64,000 bases of DNA from the NCBI GenBank assembly GCA_030765065.1, contig CM060983.1, positions 45,630,067 to 45,694,066 on the forward strand, written 5' to 3'. The stretch is from Deroplatys truncata (lineage: Eukaryota > Arthropoda > Insecta > Mantodea > Mantidae). The notes under the pieces were generated by a model. That model was not told the DNA's origin. It saw nothing but the letters and a program-made list of their open reading frames with translations, and ran no database searches. A program made the position numbers and the translations under genes. Below, piece by piece: positions 33,906 through 43,850 of the stretch (position 1 is the first letter of the stretch; each line of letters begins with the position of its first letter).

Positions 33906-34724
33906 ACTTTCTCTACTACGTGTAGTAAGTAGGGGAAGTATTGTATTCCACCCAAAAATTCGATACCAAGATTTCACCGAAAACATATGTTTTGAGGCCC
34001 CCTGAATAAAAAAAAACTTTTTGGAAACATGTCCGTGTGTGTATGTGAACAGCATAACTCAGAAACGAACAGTCGGATAAACACCAAACTTGGTATTTAG
34101 GTTCAGTATCTTCCAGAGATGCGACACGAAGGTTTTCAAGAAAATCCCCCCACCCTAGATTACCTTTTACATGGAACATGTAACTTTCTCAGAAATGGCT
34201 CTAACGATTTTGATTAAAATATCACATATTTAAGATACTTTCATGACAAATAAAATGTATATATTGAATTTTCTGTAATGTATCCAAAAGTATTCTTCAT
34301 TGTGAAGGACTTTTGCATCACTGGTAAACCATAAGAGATAGACAAAAGTTTACTACGCAAAAAATGTAGATCGCGTTAAAATACACAATTTATGTCATAT
34401 ACATTTTTTTTATTGAGTGAAACATTTTCGTGATATTGTTTGTTATTCCCTTAAATTTTCCAATACTTATACTTTTTCTCAATAGGAATTCGTTATTTAT
34501 TTTTTTTATATCCTGGACATAAGAGAATGGAATGCGCCACATAGCAACCAGCTCTTAAAAGATTTAACTATCGCTTAAAGCCTACCAATTCCCCTTGCAC
34601 CTACAAGAAAATTAGCAATAAGATTAACATCTCGATTAACATGAAGCATATGGTGAATAAGCGTAAGTTTGTAAAAATAGTTTGTACAAGAGTAGAGAAA
34701 GTCATGTGAGTGTAACACATCAGA
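33906..34724 (+). mobile_element. Family H copy, full length, clean reference copy
   Basis: It runs 819 bp from ACTTTCTCTACTACGTGTAG to AGTAGAGAAAGT, TGTGAGTGTAACACA and CAGA, with a T-run on both sides. It is not interrupted, so it is the simplest copy for defining the family. No internal frame exceeds about 90 codons. The microsatellite is minimal (GTGTGTGTATGTG). Confidence 0.95.
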
Positions 34725-37700
34725 TTTTTTTTCAAGTTGCACACATCTGCATATGTCTTATCCTTAAGAATTCTAGTAACTGAACTTGCTGACAGAGGAG
34801 TTTTCTTTAGAACTACCTATTTATTGCCAGTTCTTCTAGCCTTTATGAAATTCAGGTGAACTTGTTTTTGTTTCTCTCCGCTTCGTGTTTCATAAAGGCA
34901 CACACATTAAGGGTAATTTCTCAGACCTAACTATGCAGTGTTTAACCTTCTGGTTTTAATGACAGTGCTGTTGTGATTAAACATGATCACGATAATGATC
35001 AAACTTGAAAAATCCAATGCATTACATACCGATACGTTTCCATAGACACATACCCCCATTGGCTCGTGAAAGTTGGAATTACCCAAGCGTATCCTTGAAG
35101 AGAGCTGGACTCAAAGATGGCCCCGAAAGTAGACGACATTAAAACCTTCAAGTTTTCTTTTGAGGTTAACAACTGAATCTCCCGACTGGACTGAGTACAA
35201 CAAACGTTTTTATCAAGTGGATTGAATTTTATTGGGTTTAGACATCCGAGTTGTTCGCAGAACATGCCCATTGTGCGCAGAGCTGACATACATCTGAAAG
35301 CAAAGTAGACCGCCTGTCGTTGTGGAAATTGCGTCAGTTGACGACGAATGCCCGGTATCAGCTTTTGACGTCTCCAATACCTGGTGTTGATTCTGCTGCC
35401 GGCTGCTACAGTGGTAGGCTATGAGTTCTTTCTCTCAGGGTATGCGTGGGCGTAGTGTGAAAGTATATCATTTTAAGTCGATTGAGAAGTTTATGATCTA
35501 ATACTTGAGCTGTTGAAGCAAGTTTCCTACCGTTTGAAGATAAAGAATGAAACTGATTATGAATCGTAGCACTCGAAACTATAAGAATTGACTTACACCT
35601 ACTAACTTCTGCAGTATCAGTTTTACGGATTAAAATAACTGTTTCCACAATAAAAGAAACTAGAAGCGTAAGTTGGTGTGAATCGCTAAAACACTTACAT
35701 GCAAAACCTCTCTCTGCTATCTAAATAACGGATAACCCACGCCGTCTTAAGAGCTACGAATTGTCGATCACCGTAAAAATCTGCAAGCCCCTAAGGCTGT
35801 ACACGAAACAAAGGAAAGAAAGACGCCAGTTTTAGCAATACACGTTTTTTTATTAACTTAAGTCCCGCTACTTTAGAACTACCCCACCAAAGTCCCTACA
35901 TTATACGTTGCCAAATCGTACGCATCTGAAATTCAACTTTTACGCTTTGACTACCAAATTCTAAGAATTTTTCTTCTTTTTCATTTTTTACGAACTGGCC
36001 TCTCTGCAGTTTCACACATCTCTTGTTCGTTAACGTCTTGGATTCTAGCTACCTGAACCTTGAGCTAATGGTTTTCTTGTTGTCTTAAGTTCGTCGGAAC
36101 GCTTAATTACCTTAGCTGCTCTAGACTTTAACTGATTACTTTTCCTGCGTCCGTAATCTGTCTGGGTACTGACTTCCCTATTCACTTACAAAGCTGTAAC
36201 CCTTTCTTCTTCCATTATGCATTGATGCAGTATATGAAAATTATTTATTGCAATTATTTATATATTTTACTATCATTTCCTTATTTAATTACTTTTATCT
36301 TCCTATCAATAATTACGTATCACACTAATAAATATGCCGTTAAAAATAGGCAACATAGCCGCTGAAGGTCCATGCTGGAATTTAGCCCAAAAACATTTAC
36401 GACATTCCTAGCGCTCCGAGCCGTGAAGTGCGGTTAGAAGTCGTCTAGAATATGATTGTAACAGCTATCGAAAAATTTGGGATGTCAGCGAAACTTAACG
36501 AATAATTCCCAGTTTTGAATTACTTTAATGAGCTAAGCCACTGACAGTTTGTTACAGAAGAATTCAGTTTACCATAGATGGTTCCACAGAAAACTTGACC
36601 GGCAACTTATCACTTCAATGTCCTGCATGTTTGCTTTATGAACTTCATTAACAGAATGCAACAAACTTGAATTACCTGTTCTGAATGTCCTTTTCTGCTT
36701 GCAATGGTTTATAAAACAAAAAAATATTTAATCTTGACTTTCATATATAAGCTTATTTACTCACTGATTAACCTACAGCCGCTGAGGAGCCTATAAAAAC
36801 ATGCGCTACCTCCCATCACATCCGCAACATCAAAACCAAACCACCATCCTACAGTAGTTCCATCATCCCTATGGTTAAGCCTTCCAAGGGTAGGTACATA
36901 GCAAAAATCACTTAGGCTCACCACGAACCTACCAGATCGGAGTTCGAGTTCATTAACATAGCTTTTTAGTGAGTAAGGTATGAAACTATGGCCATTTTTG
37001 ATCATAACTTGCATTATTGGGTTTTTGTATTAAGAGCAATATATGCAAAAATTAAATGGAATACTCAGTTTGATCATATTTAAAATCGGCATCTAATTTA
37101 TATCACATTTGTAGACCCCATCCATCCTAACGAAAGTAATGACTACTCGGTTGGTCCCGGTAAGATTTAACACAGCGGTTATCTTTCTGCCGGGGCATTC
37201 ATACAAATATTTATCCACTATCAGTTTTCATATAATCCATTTCGCACGTCTTCATTAATTTTTTCATTCATTTTCTTTTTCTCTTTCCTAAATAACTACC
37301 AATCTCCGTAATATCTATTTTAATTTTAACAATTTTTTCCCATTAGAGATATCAGTTTCTCGAACCTTAATTTTCCTCTCATTAGTTTGTTCACATTAAA
37401 GAATCGCTGTCAATAATGCATTTGTATACATTAGAAACTAAATGGGATATACAAATTAAATGCCAGAAGGCTGAACGTTTTACTTTATGTTCTGTAAACG
37501 ATGGTAAGAAAAATAAACATTGTATTTATGATGCAATTATTAGTTTTTGAAATAAACTTTGTGCAGACGCACTTAAAATTCTTGAATTTTGGATGTGGGG
37601 TTATATAAAATGTTCTCCTCAAGTTGTAGTAAAGATCTTACAGAGCTTACTTAAGTGCTGAAGTTTTTCTAAACATGCCCCTGTTCTTGTAAACAAGTTT

Positions 37701-37730
37701 CAGTTGTTTTAGTAAAAGAATCGAATGCGT
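34725..37730. other. Longest stretch without recognised repeats
   Basis: Three kilobases with no family H, SINE or transposase match. Minus-strand frames at 34999-35289 (96 codons) and 36757-37014 (85 codons) have no domain I recognise. This is where undetected single-copy host sequence is most likely. Confidence 0.4.
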
Positions 37731-38461
37731 TACGTTCATATGACTTTCTCTACACACTCGTCAACAAACAATTCTTATTCTTTTATTTACTTCATCTTAA
37801 TCGAGATAAATGTTTGGCGAAGTGGTTTTATTACACATACAGGAGGTTGAAGCAGGTCGCAAAGCCGGCTCCACTCTTTGCAGGACATCACGAGAAACAA
37901 ACGCATGATGAACTTAACCGCTTCTAAAAGTATAATAAAGCATTTAAAAATTCTAACAAAAAACAATGAATGTTAGAAATGGTTTATACCACAAAAGCTA
38001 TTAAACATGTATTTGCGTGTTTTAACTAAGTTACATTCTTTAATAGTAAGCTTTTGACTACCCCTTACGGTTTACCAGTTATACCGTAATGTACATGATT
38101 CATTGGAGGACTTAACAACCTATTCGGAGAAAATTCAAGATATACACTTTGTTTTTCAAAGAAGTAAGTTTACACGTGTGATGTTTTAATAAAAATAGTT
38201 GGAGCCATTTTTGAGCATGTCAAAAATAAGGAAACGTTATCTATGTAAAGGATAGTTTTGGATGTGGACTTTCTTTTTAAACGTTAGTGTCGCATTCTCG
38301 GAAAATGGTGAACTTGAATACTAAGTTTTGGTATTGAGTACTCACTAGTAAGTAATTTATTGATCCCCCCCCAAAATCATACAATACGTTTGTTGTCGAA
38401 TTATATGGGACAGGTCAACAGTAACATTAAATTCATTGTTATTTATACTATAATACAATTA

Positions 38462-38465
<4 letters not shown>

Positions 38466-38499
<34 letters not shown>
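38466..38499. repeat. (AT)n microsatellite
   Basis: About 17 units within the LINE 3' UTR. Confidence 0.97.
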
Positions 38500-38501
<2 letters not shown>

Positions 38502-38722
38502 TAAAACATTCATGTGTGTTTGTAATACATTCTGTGATTAAATAAAATCAGTAGTTGACAGTTATCAATTTAAAATTAGATTAAAATAATATTTAAAATA
38601 AGTCATAAAAAGTCGCATAATTCCATAAATATTCACGCGCATGTTTACAAATTATAACTGAGCTATGCCTATACATCAGATGTTTACTTAACTATGGTGG
38701 AACCACTATATACTCAGATGAT

Positions 38723-39054
38723 AATTCATCTAATTCTGTTGTAAAAAAAATCTGTATTTGAATAAAAGCAGTGATCAAGTAAAAAGGCCAGAAGTTTAGT
38801 TTTAAATTCGGAAAATTTCTCTATTGTTTTTAATTTATCAGGAAGTTTGTTATATAATTTGGTATCTGGATATACTGCTCCATCTTGTAATAATTTTGTA
38901 TTGTTTTTCATTATATGAATGTTTGATTTATCTCTAGTATTATAGTTGTGAATTTGTTTATTAGTTGAAAAAGTGGTATTAAAATTGATATTTTTCTTTG
39001 TAAAACATATTAACTCATATATATGGGAGAGGTAAAATATTAAACTTTTTAAAA
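38723..39054 (-). pseudogene. LINE reverse-transcriptase ORF2 C-terminal fragment
   Basis: About 110 codons are open: SLIFYLSHIYELICFTKKN, then NYNTRDKSNIHIMKNNTK, then LYNKLPDKLKTIEKF, and a terminal LLDHCFYSNTDFF. The order 'HxYNTRxKxNIH ... YNKLPxxIK ... FxxxLxxFLLxxxFYSxxEF' is the familiar C-terminus of many arthropod LINE ORF2 proteins. The stop (TGA) lies at 38723-38725. The polymerase domain itself is missing. The preserved frame suggests a fairly recent insertion. Confidence 0.82.
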
Positions 39055-39266
39055 ATAGGTCTACATGTGACCTAGAAATAAGAGAACCACAAAACGCATA
39101 TTTCTGTTGAAAATTCGTTATGGAATCTTTGGGTAGAATACAATAATATAGGGTAATTAAATTATATTCGAATCCACTCGCGGCCTCTCTCTACTGTGCG
39201 AGACAGCCGGCAGTCGTCGGGGAAATTACGCCGGCTGAGGCGGACTAACATCCTTACCTTATAATA

Positions 39267-39636
39267 TTCATTCATTATCTGTTTATCCTCCTCTTATGTA
39301 GGACTTACACCCCCCAGGACTTACAGGCGGGTGCCTGGGGTCAGAGGCCCGTCGAGGAGCAGACACTCATGGATCAGACAGAACATCCAGGATGGGTGAT
39401 CAGCCCGATGCCTGGTATGGGATGAAGGAAGTAGATGAAACGAAATGTTGGTGAAACGGATGAAAGGAAAGTTGATGATGGAGCAGTTGGTGGAATGAAT
39501 GGCGGAGGGAACCGGAGAACCCGGAGAAAACCCGCCCAGACGCCGCTTCGTCTACCACAAATCCCACATGCAGGTCCCTGGGATTGAACCCGGGCCGCCT
39601 CGGTGGGAGGCGAGCGGTCTAACCACTCGGCACCCC
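39267..39636 (-). repeat. GC-rich tRNA-derived SINE with 15-bp target duplication
   Basis: The direct repeat CCTTACCTTATAATA flanks it perfectly at 39252-39266 and 39637-39651. On the complement the head reads GTGCCGAGTGGTTAGACCGC with B box CGGGTTCAATCCCAGG. The body is GC-rich (GGTTTTCTCCGGGTTCTCCGG) and the tail is a short TGAATGAA-type repeat. The intact duplication implies recent insertion, after the transposon it interrupts. Confidence 0.93.
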
Positions 39637-39699
39637 CCTTACCTTATAATAGATGCTGGAAATGTTAAACTTCTGCTCTCAAACAGGCAGCATATCTCG

Positions 39700-40519
39700 T
39701 GTAAATATTCTCGCTCACTCTCCGAAGCTCAGCAGCAGGAATTCTTGTGATTTATCGCAAAATGTTTTTCCAAGTACCTGTAGTGTGCGGGGATTGGAAT
39801 GATACACTTTGTCTTTTAAAGAACCCCATAAATAAAAATCACAACTCGTTAGGTTAGGAGAACGAGGGGGCCACAAATCAACACTAATTATTCTGTCATC
39901 AAACGCCTCTCTTATTGCATGTAATGATTCGGCAGCTGAATGTGCTGTTGCAGAATCTTGCTGGAATCAACCATACGATTTCTCTTCTTTGTCAAGCGAT
40001 TGCAAAATGGCTTCAGAATTAACCTCTGCATTTTTTGTTTCATCAAAGAATATGGGTCCTATTCTTCTTCTACCACTTATCGTACACCACACTTGAATTT
40101 TCTGATCATAATGAGGCGTTTCATCCAGCAGCACAGGTTTTTCTGAAGCCCAGCATCGACTGTTGAGTATTCACACGTCCACTTAGATGAAACCAAGATT
40201 CATCAGTGAAAAACAAAAGCTGTGGGTCAATGAAACCCATTTCTACGGATTGGAAAAACCAGTTACAATAATTCACACGTTGAGAGGAATCATTTGGCTT
40301 CAACGCTTGCACTCGTGTGTAGCGATAGGGCTTCAGTTTTAACAAACGTGTAGCGTTTCTCGCAGGAGATCGAGATACACCTGTTTGCTGCGCTAGTTTT
40401 TTCAGCTCCAAAGCGGCACCAATCACAAGAATTTTTGCTGCTGAGCTTCTGAGAGGAGCGACAATATTTACACGAGATATGCTGCCTGTTTGAGAGCAGA
40501 AGGTCAACATTTCCAGCAT
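39700..40519 (-). pseudogene. DDE transposase pseudogene of the 39-kb TIR element
   Basis: The 132-codon open part holds LKKLAQQTGVSRSPARNATR (end of the DNA-binding region) and the first catalytic block FFTDESWFHLSGRVN. After a frameshift near 40155 come VWCTISGRRRIGPIFFDET, QQDSATAHSAAES (second aspartate, just after an in-frame TGA), and PPRSPNLTSCDFYLWGSLKD (third). The order and motifs match the DUF4817-type transposases at 17.6 and 58.5 kb, but it is a different family. The usual N-terminal helix-turn-helix is missing, apparently replaced by the long inverted repeat. Confidence 0.85.
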
Positions 40520-40649
40520 CTATTATAAAGTAAGGATTTTAGTCCGCCTCTGGCGTAATTTCCCCGGCTGTCTCGCGCATTAGAGAGAGGCCGCGAGTGG
40601 GTTCGAATATAATTTAACTACCCTATATAAGTTGGTGAAAGAGAAAGTA

Positions 40650-41095
40650 AAAATAATGCAAAAAAAACTATATTTTTATATATTTAAGTTGTACAAATTG
40701 TACATTTTAATAACTAGAAAACAAACAACACAAATGAAACAAAATAGTTGTTGCCTCAAAAATATAGACAATTGAAATTTCGTCCATCATCGCCCTTAAC
40801 GAAGAAAAGTATTTTTGCCGAAGCAAAAGCTTCACTGCAGTAAGTGCAACCTCATTCAGACATAAACTGCAAATAATGCGATTTTAACGGCTTATGAAAT
40901 TAATACGCACGAGTAACTAGATAAGATAAACGCTAGACGAGAACTTTGGTCGCCAAGCAGAGTCATTGAGAAGAACATGATGAGCTAGCAGTGCCTTTGA
41001 TAACCTTCCTCTTTGGAATATTTTTTCTTAGGGGGGGGGGCATACTACAGGAAAGTGTGTATGCACCAAATTATTCTGTTTCCGTTTCCATTGCT
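40650..41095. other. Unrecognised sequence
   Basis: AT-rich, about 445 bp. A G9-10 run lies at about 41031-41040. No gene or known repeat is seen. Confidence 0.3.
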
Positions 41096-41846
41096 ACTTT
41101 CTCTAGCACCTACTCAGTAGGTAAAGGATGTGTTGCATTCCACCGAAAAATTCGATATCGAGATTTTCCAAATACGTTCCGAGCGCACGCGAAAGCTCAA
41201 GAAGGAAAAGTAGAATAAATACCAACAGGGGTATATAAGTTCCTCCAAGGATGCGACACAAAGATTTTCAAGAATGTAGCGTCACCCCAAACTACTATTT
41301 AAATGTAAAATGTTTCTTTATTTTTTGAGCTCTCAAAATGGCTCTAAAGATTTTGCTTAAAATACATAGGTTTAACATATTTACACGACTAATAAAACGT
41401 ATATCTTGAATTTTCTGGGAATAGCCCTCCTTCAAACACAATGAATTTTGTGCAAGTTTGTATAACTGGTTAGTGCAGAAACTTACCAAGAAGTAAAACA
41501 CAATATTTATTTCAAATGTTTTATTCAATCGGCCATTTCCGAGATATGTGTTGTATTGATTTGAATTTTTCAATACTTTGTCAATTTTGAAATGTTGTCA
41601 GCATTCATTTGTTTTTCGCGATGCCATGGAAAGAGTATGACATTTTTAATCCAGCATATAAAGATTTGGCTTACCACGCCAGCCTCCTGTATTCCTTTTG
41701 TGTCTACAAGGATATGTAATAACATATCTGCAAACCTTTCTCTCTAACAAGCAGATGCACAATAGGATTTAGTAAGAATAGTTTGTAGAAAAGACACAGA
41801 AATAACTAGTAACTTGGTAAGAAATTCGTGTTGATTTAACACATCG
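41096..41846 (+). mobile_element. Family H copy, old
   Basis: The terminus ACTTTCTCTAGCACCTAC is followed by GCATTCCACCGAAAAATTCG. The core ATATCTTGAATTTTCTGGGAA is present, and it ends in a relic of the hairpin end (TTGATTTAACACATCG). The microsatellite and part of the neighbouring block are deleted (near 41175-41210). Confidence 0.78.
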
Positions 41847-42068
41847 TCTCCCTCCCTCCCTTCTCACACACATAAAATAATGAAAAAATTGTCTGTTAAG
41901 GTAGTTTCGGGAACTTCATGAAAATCTTTGCTTGCATTCTTGAAAGACGTTGGACTTCTCCTACTAGGGAGCCAAACCTGTATTTCTGGTGCATGCTCAA
42001 TAGTAGTTTCTTTTGGAGCATTAACGTTCAGAGATATCTTATACCGTTTGAAACTTGACTTGCTTTTT
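41847..42068. other. Short region with a family H shard
   Basis: GGTAGTTTCGGGAACTTCATG with AAAATCTTTGCTTGCATTC (about 41899-41945) resembles the family H core in minus orientation. The rest is unrecognised. Confidence 0.35.
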
Positions 42069-42127
42069 ACTTTCTCTACTACGTACAGTAAACAGAGGAA
42101 GTATTGTATTAGTTTTCACCAGAAATA

Positions 42128-43332
42128 CGAGGGCGGATTGATAAGTCCATGACTTTGACGAGAGATATCGCTTTAATTACAGGTTTCTTGTTTGCACCCA
42201 AATCTTACATCTATTCTGGGTATAATCGCAGAAATTCATTTGTTTCGTAGATCATTGTTGCGAGCGTCTAAAATAACCAGATGTGTGTTGCTTCGTAGAA
42301 AATGGAGAAAAGTGAATTTCGTGTTCTGATAAAGCATTACTTTTTGCATGGCAAGACGGTGAAGGAAGCTGAACAAGTATTATGTGGACTCTGCTCCATC
42401 ACATGGCATGGTTCACAAGGGGTTCACAGAATTTCGATGTGGCCATTCCAGCACAAGAGATGTACGCACAGGACGACCGGTTGTGGTCACAACAGAAGAA
42501 ATGGTGAACAAAGTTCACGATATTATGTTGGAAGACCGCCGAGTGAAAATCCACGAGATAGCCAAGACCGTAAACAACTCGAGTGAACGGGTGTATAACA
42601 TTCTGCACGAATTTTTGGGTATGAGGAAGCTGCCAGCAAGATGGGTGCTGCAACTGCTCACAGGTGAGAACAAGCGGAATCGTGTGACCATTTCACAGGG
42701 ATGTTTGAACATGTTCCAGTGCAATCCAAATGAGTGTTTGAGGCGTTATATTACGGTTGATGAAACTTGGATCCATTTCTATCAACCTGAAACCAAACAA
42801 CAATCGAAGCAGTGGATTTCCTTCGGCGAAACTGCTCCAAAGAAAGCGAAAAACATTCCGTCGGCCGGAAAAATCATGGCAGCTGTCTTTTGGGATTCAC
42901 AAGGGGTGACAGATATCTACTAGCTGGAAAAGGGTAAAACGATCGCAGGTTCATATTATGCCGCAATGCTGAATCAGTTTCACAAGGAATTGTTAAAGAA
43001 ACGACCCCATTTTGTGAAGAAAAAGGCTCTCTTTCACCAGGATAATGCACCGCACACAAGTCAGCCATTGCCATCGCAAAATTTGTGGAATTGGGCTACG
43101 AACTGCTACCTCACCCATCATGTTCTCCAGATTTGGCTCCGAGCGACTTCTTCCTATTCGCAAACCTGAAAAATTGACTCGCTAGGAAGAAATTCACGTA
43201 CAGTGAACACATCATGGCAGAAACGTCATAGTTTACAGACTTCGAAAAATTATATTTTTTGGAAGAGTTAAAAAATTGGAGAAACGTTGGACAGCGTGTA
43301 TTGAATTGAAAGGAGACTATGTTGAGAAATAG
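42128..43332 (+). mobile_element. Mariner element, copy 2 (inactive), right TIR lost
   Basis: The left end is CGAGGGCGGATTGATAAGTC after TA (42126-42127), identical to the end of the 13.3-kb copy. The right side stops at TATGTTGAGAAATA, about 80 bp short of the expected inverse TIR, and family H sequence follows directly. The right terminus was deleted after insertion, so it cannot move. Confidence 0.92.
42302..43260 (+). pseudogene. Mariner transposase pseudogene, copy 2
   Basis: It starts MEKSEFRVLIKHYF. A small deletion near 42372 shifts the frame. The next 179-codon stretch (42384-42923) is open: FRCGHSSTRDVRTGRPVV, LHEFLGMRKLPARWVLQL and TVDETWIHFYQPETKQQ (first aspartate). A TAG follows DIY at 42921-42923. 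After it come LLKKRPHFVKKKALFHQDNA (second aspartate) and, out of frame, an equivalent of SPDLAPSDFF. The N-terminal helix-turn-helix and DDE order are standard for mariner. The TAG is identical in position and context to the one in the 13.3-kb copy. Confidence 0.94.
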
Positions 43333-43670
43333 AGCCCTCTCAACTCCAAAAAATCGCAATTTTAGAAAAATGACTGTGTGTGTGACTTTAAACAGCATAC
43401 CTCAAAAACAAAAAGTAAGTTTACTGTCACAAAAATTTTGAACAAAATCCCCACACCACAAGCTAACCTTTACATGGAAATCTTCGAAATGTTTTATTTG
43501 CTTAAAAATGACTAACAATTTGAATTAAAATACCGTATGTTTAAGATATTTTCACTACAAATAGGATTTACATCTTGAATTTTGCGGGGAAAACCTGTGA
43601 AGTTCTCTTCATGCTGATTGAGTTTTGTGTAGCTGGTAAATTTAAGAGAGCTATCCAGCATAATTATTCT

Positions 43671-43850
43671 TAAGCAGTCGGCTTCAAGTTATCTACAAAC
43701 CATTATTACTAAGAATGAAAAGCATCAGAGGCGAAGGGCCGGTGACAGGCAGTAAAAACCGTTCCGAGTGTTGTCTACAAAGCCAAAAGACTGTATAAGG
43801 AGTGGGGGATGGTTTGTTACCTGCTACTTCCCTGTCTATAATCTACTCTG
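43671..43850. other. Unrecognised sequence
   Basis: Short flank between a family H remnant and the TIR element that starts at 43851. Confidence 0.3.

Larger units (their letters stand above)
38346..39054 (-). mobile_element. 5'-truncated LINE: ORF2 C-terminus and 3' UTR
   Basis: A non-LTR retrotransposon end, read right to left. The open tail of ORF2 is followed by about 370 bp of 3' UTR containing an AT microsatellite (38466-38499) and ATGATTTTGGGGGGGGATCAA, then AATAAATTACTTAC at the 3' end. Such 5' truncation is typical of target-primed integration. Confidence 0.75.
39149..40625 (-). mobile_element. TIR transposon (DUF4817-like DDE), interrupted by a SINE
   Basis: Ends TAGGGTAATTAAATTATATT and inverse AATTTAACTACCCTA are flanked by TA (39147-39148; 40626-40627). 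Ignoring the SINE at 39267-39636, the inverted repeats extend for over 200 bp: 39149-39251 plus 39637-39757 mirrors about 40400-40625. It is inserted in an old family H terminus. The transposase lies on the minus strand. Confidence 0.92.
37731..40648 (-). mobile_element. Old family H copy carrying a LINE end and a TIR transposon
   Basis: Host pieces are 37731-38345 (TCGAATGCGTTACGTTCATA...GGTATTGAG), 39055-39148 (GCATATTTCTGTTGAAAATTCG...GGGTAGAATACAATAA) and 40626-40648 (GGTGAAAGAGAAAGT). They are collinear with the family once the LINE fragment and the TIR element are removed. Confidence 0.8.
42069..43670 (+). mobile_element. Old family H copy interrupted by a mariner
   Basis: Host pieces are 42069-42127 (ACTTTCTCTACTACGTACAG...TTCACCAGAAATA) and 43333 to about 43670 (CTCTCAACTCCAAAAAATCG...GTGTAGCTGG). 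They are collinear with the family across the mariner. The hairpin end is lost. Confidence 0.8.

Noticed and set aside
33906-34724. Canonical Helitron ends (5' TC ... 3' CTRR)
   Set aside because: The hairpin is followed by CAGA and a T-run, not CTRR. Only a Helentron-like or other class remains possible.
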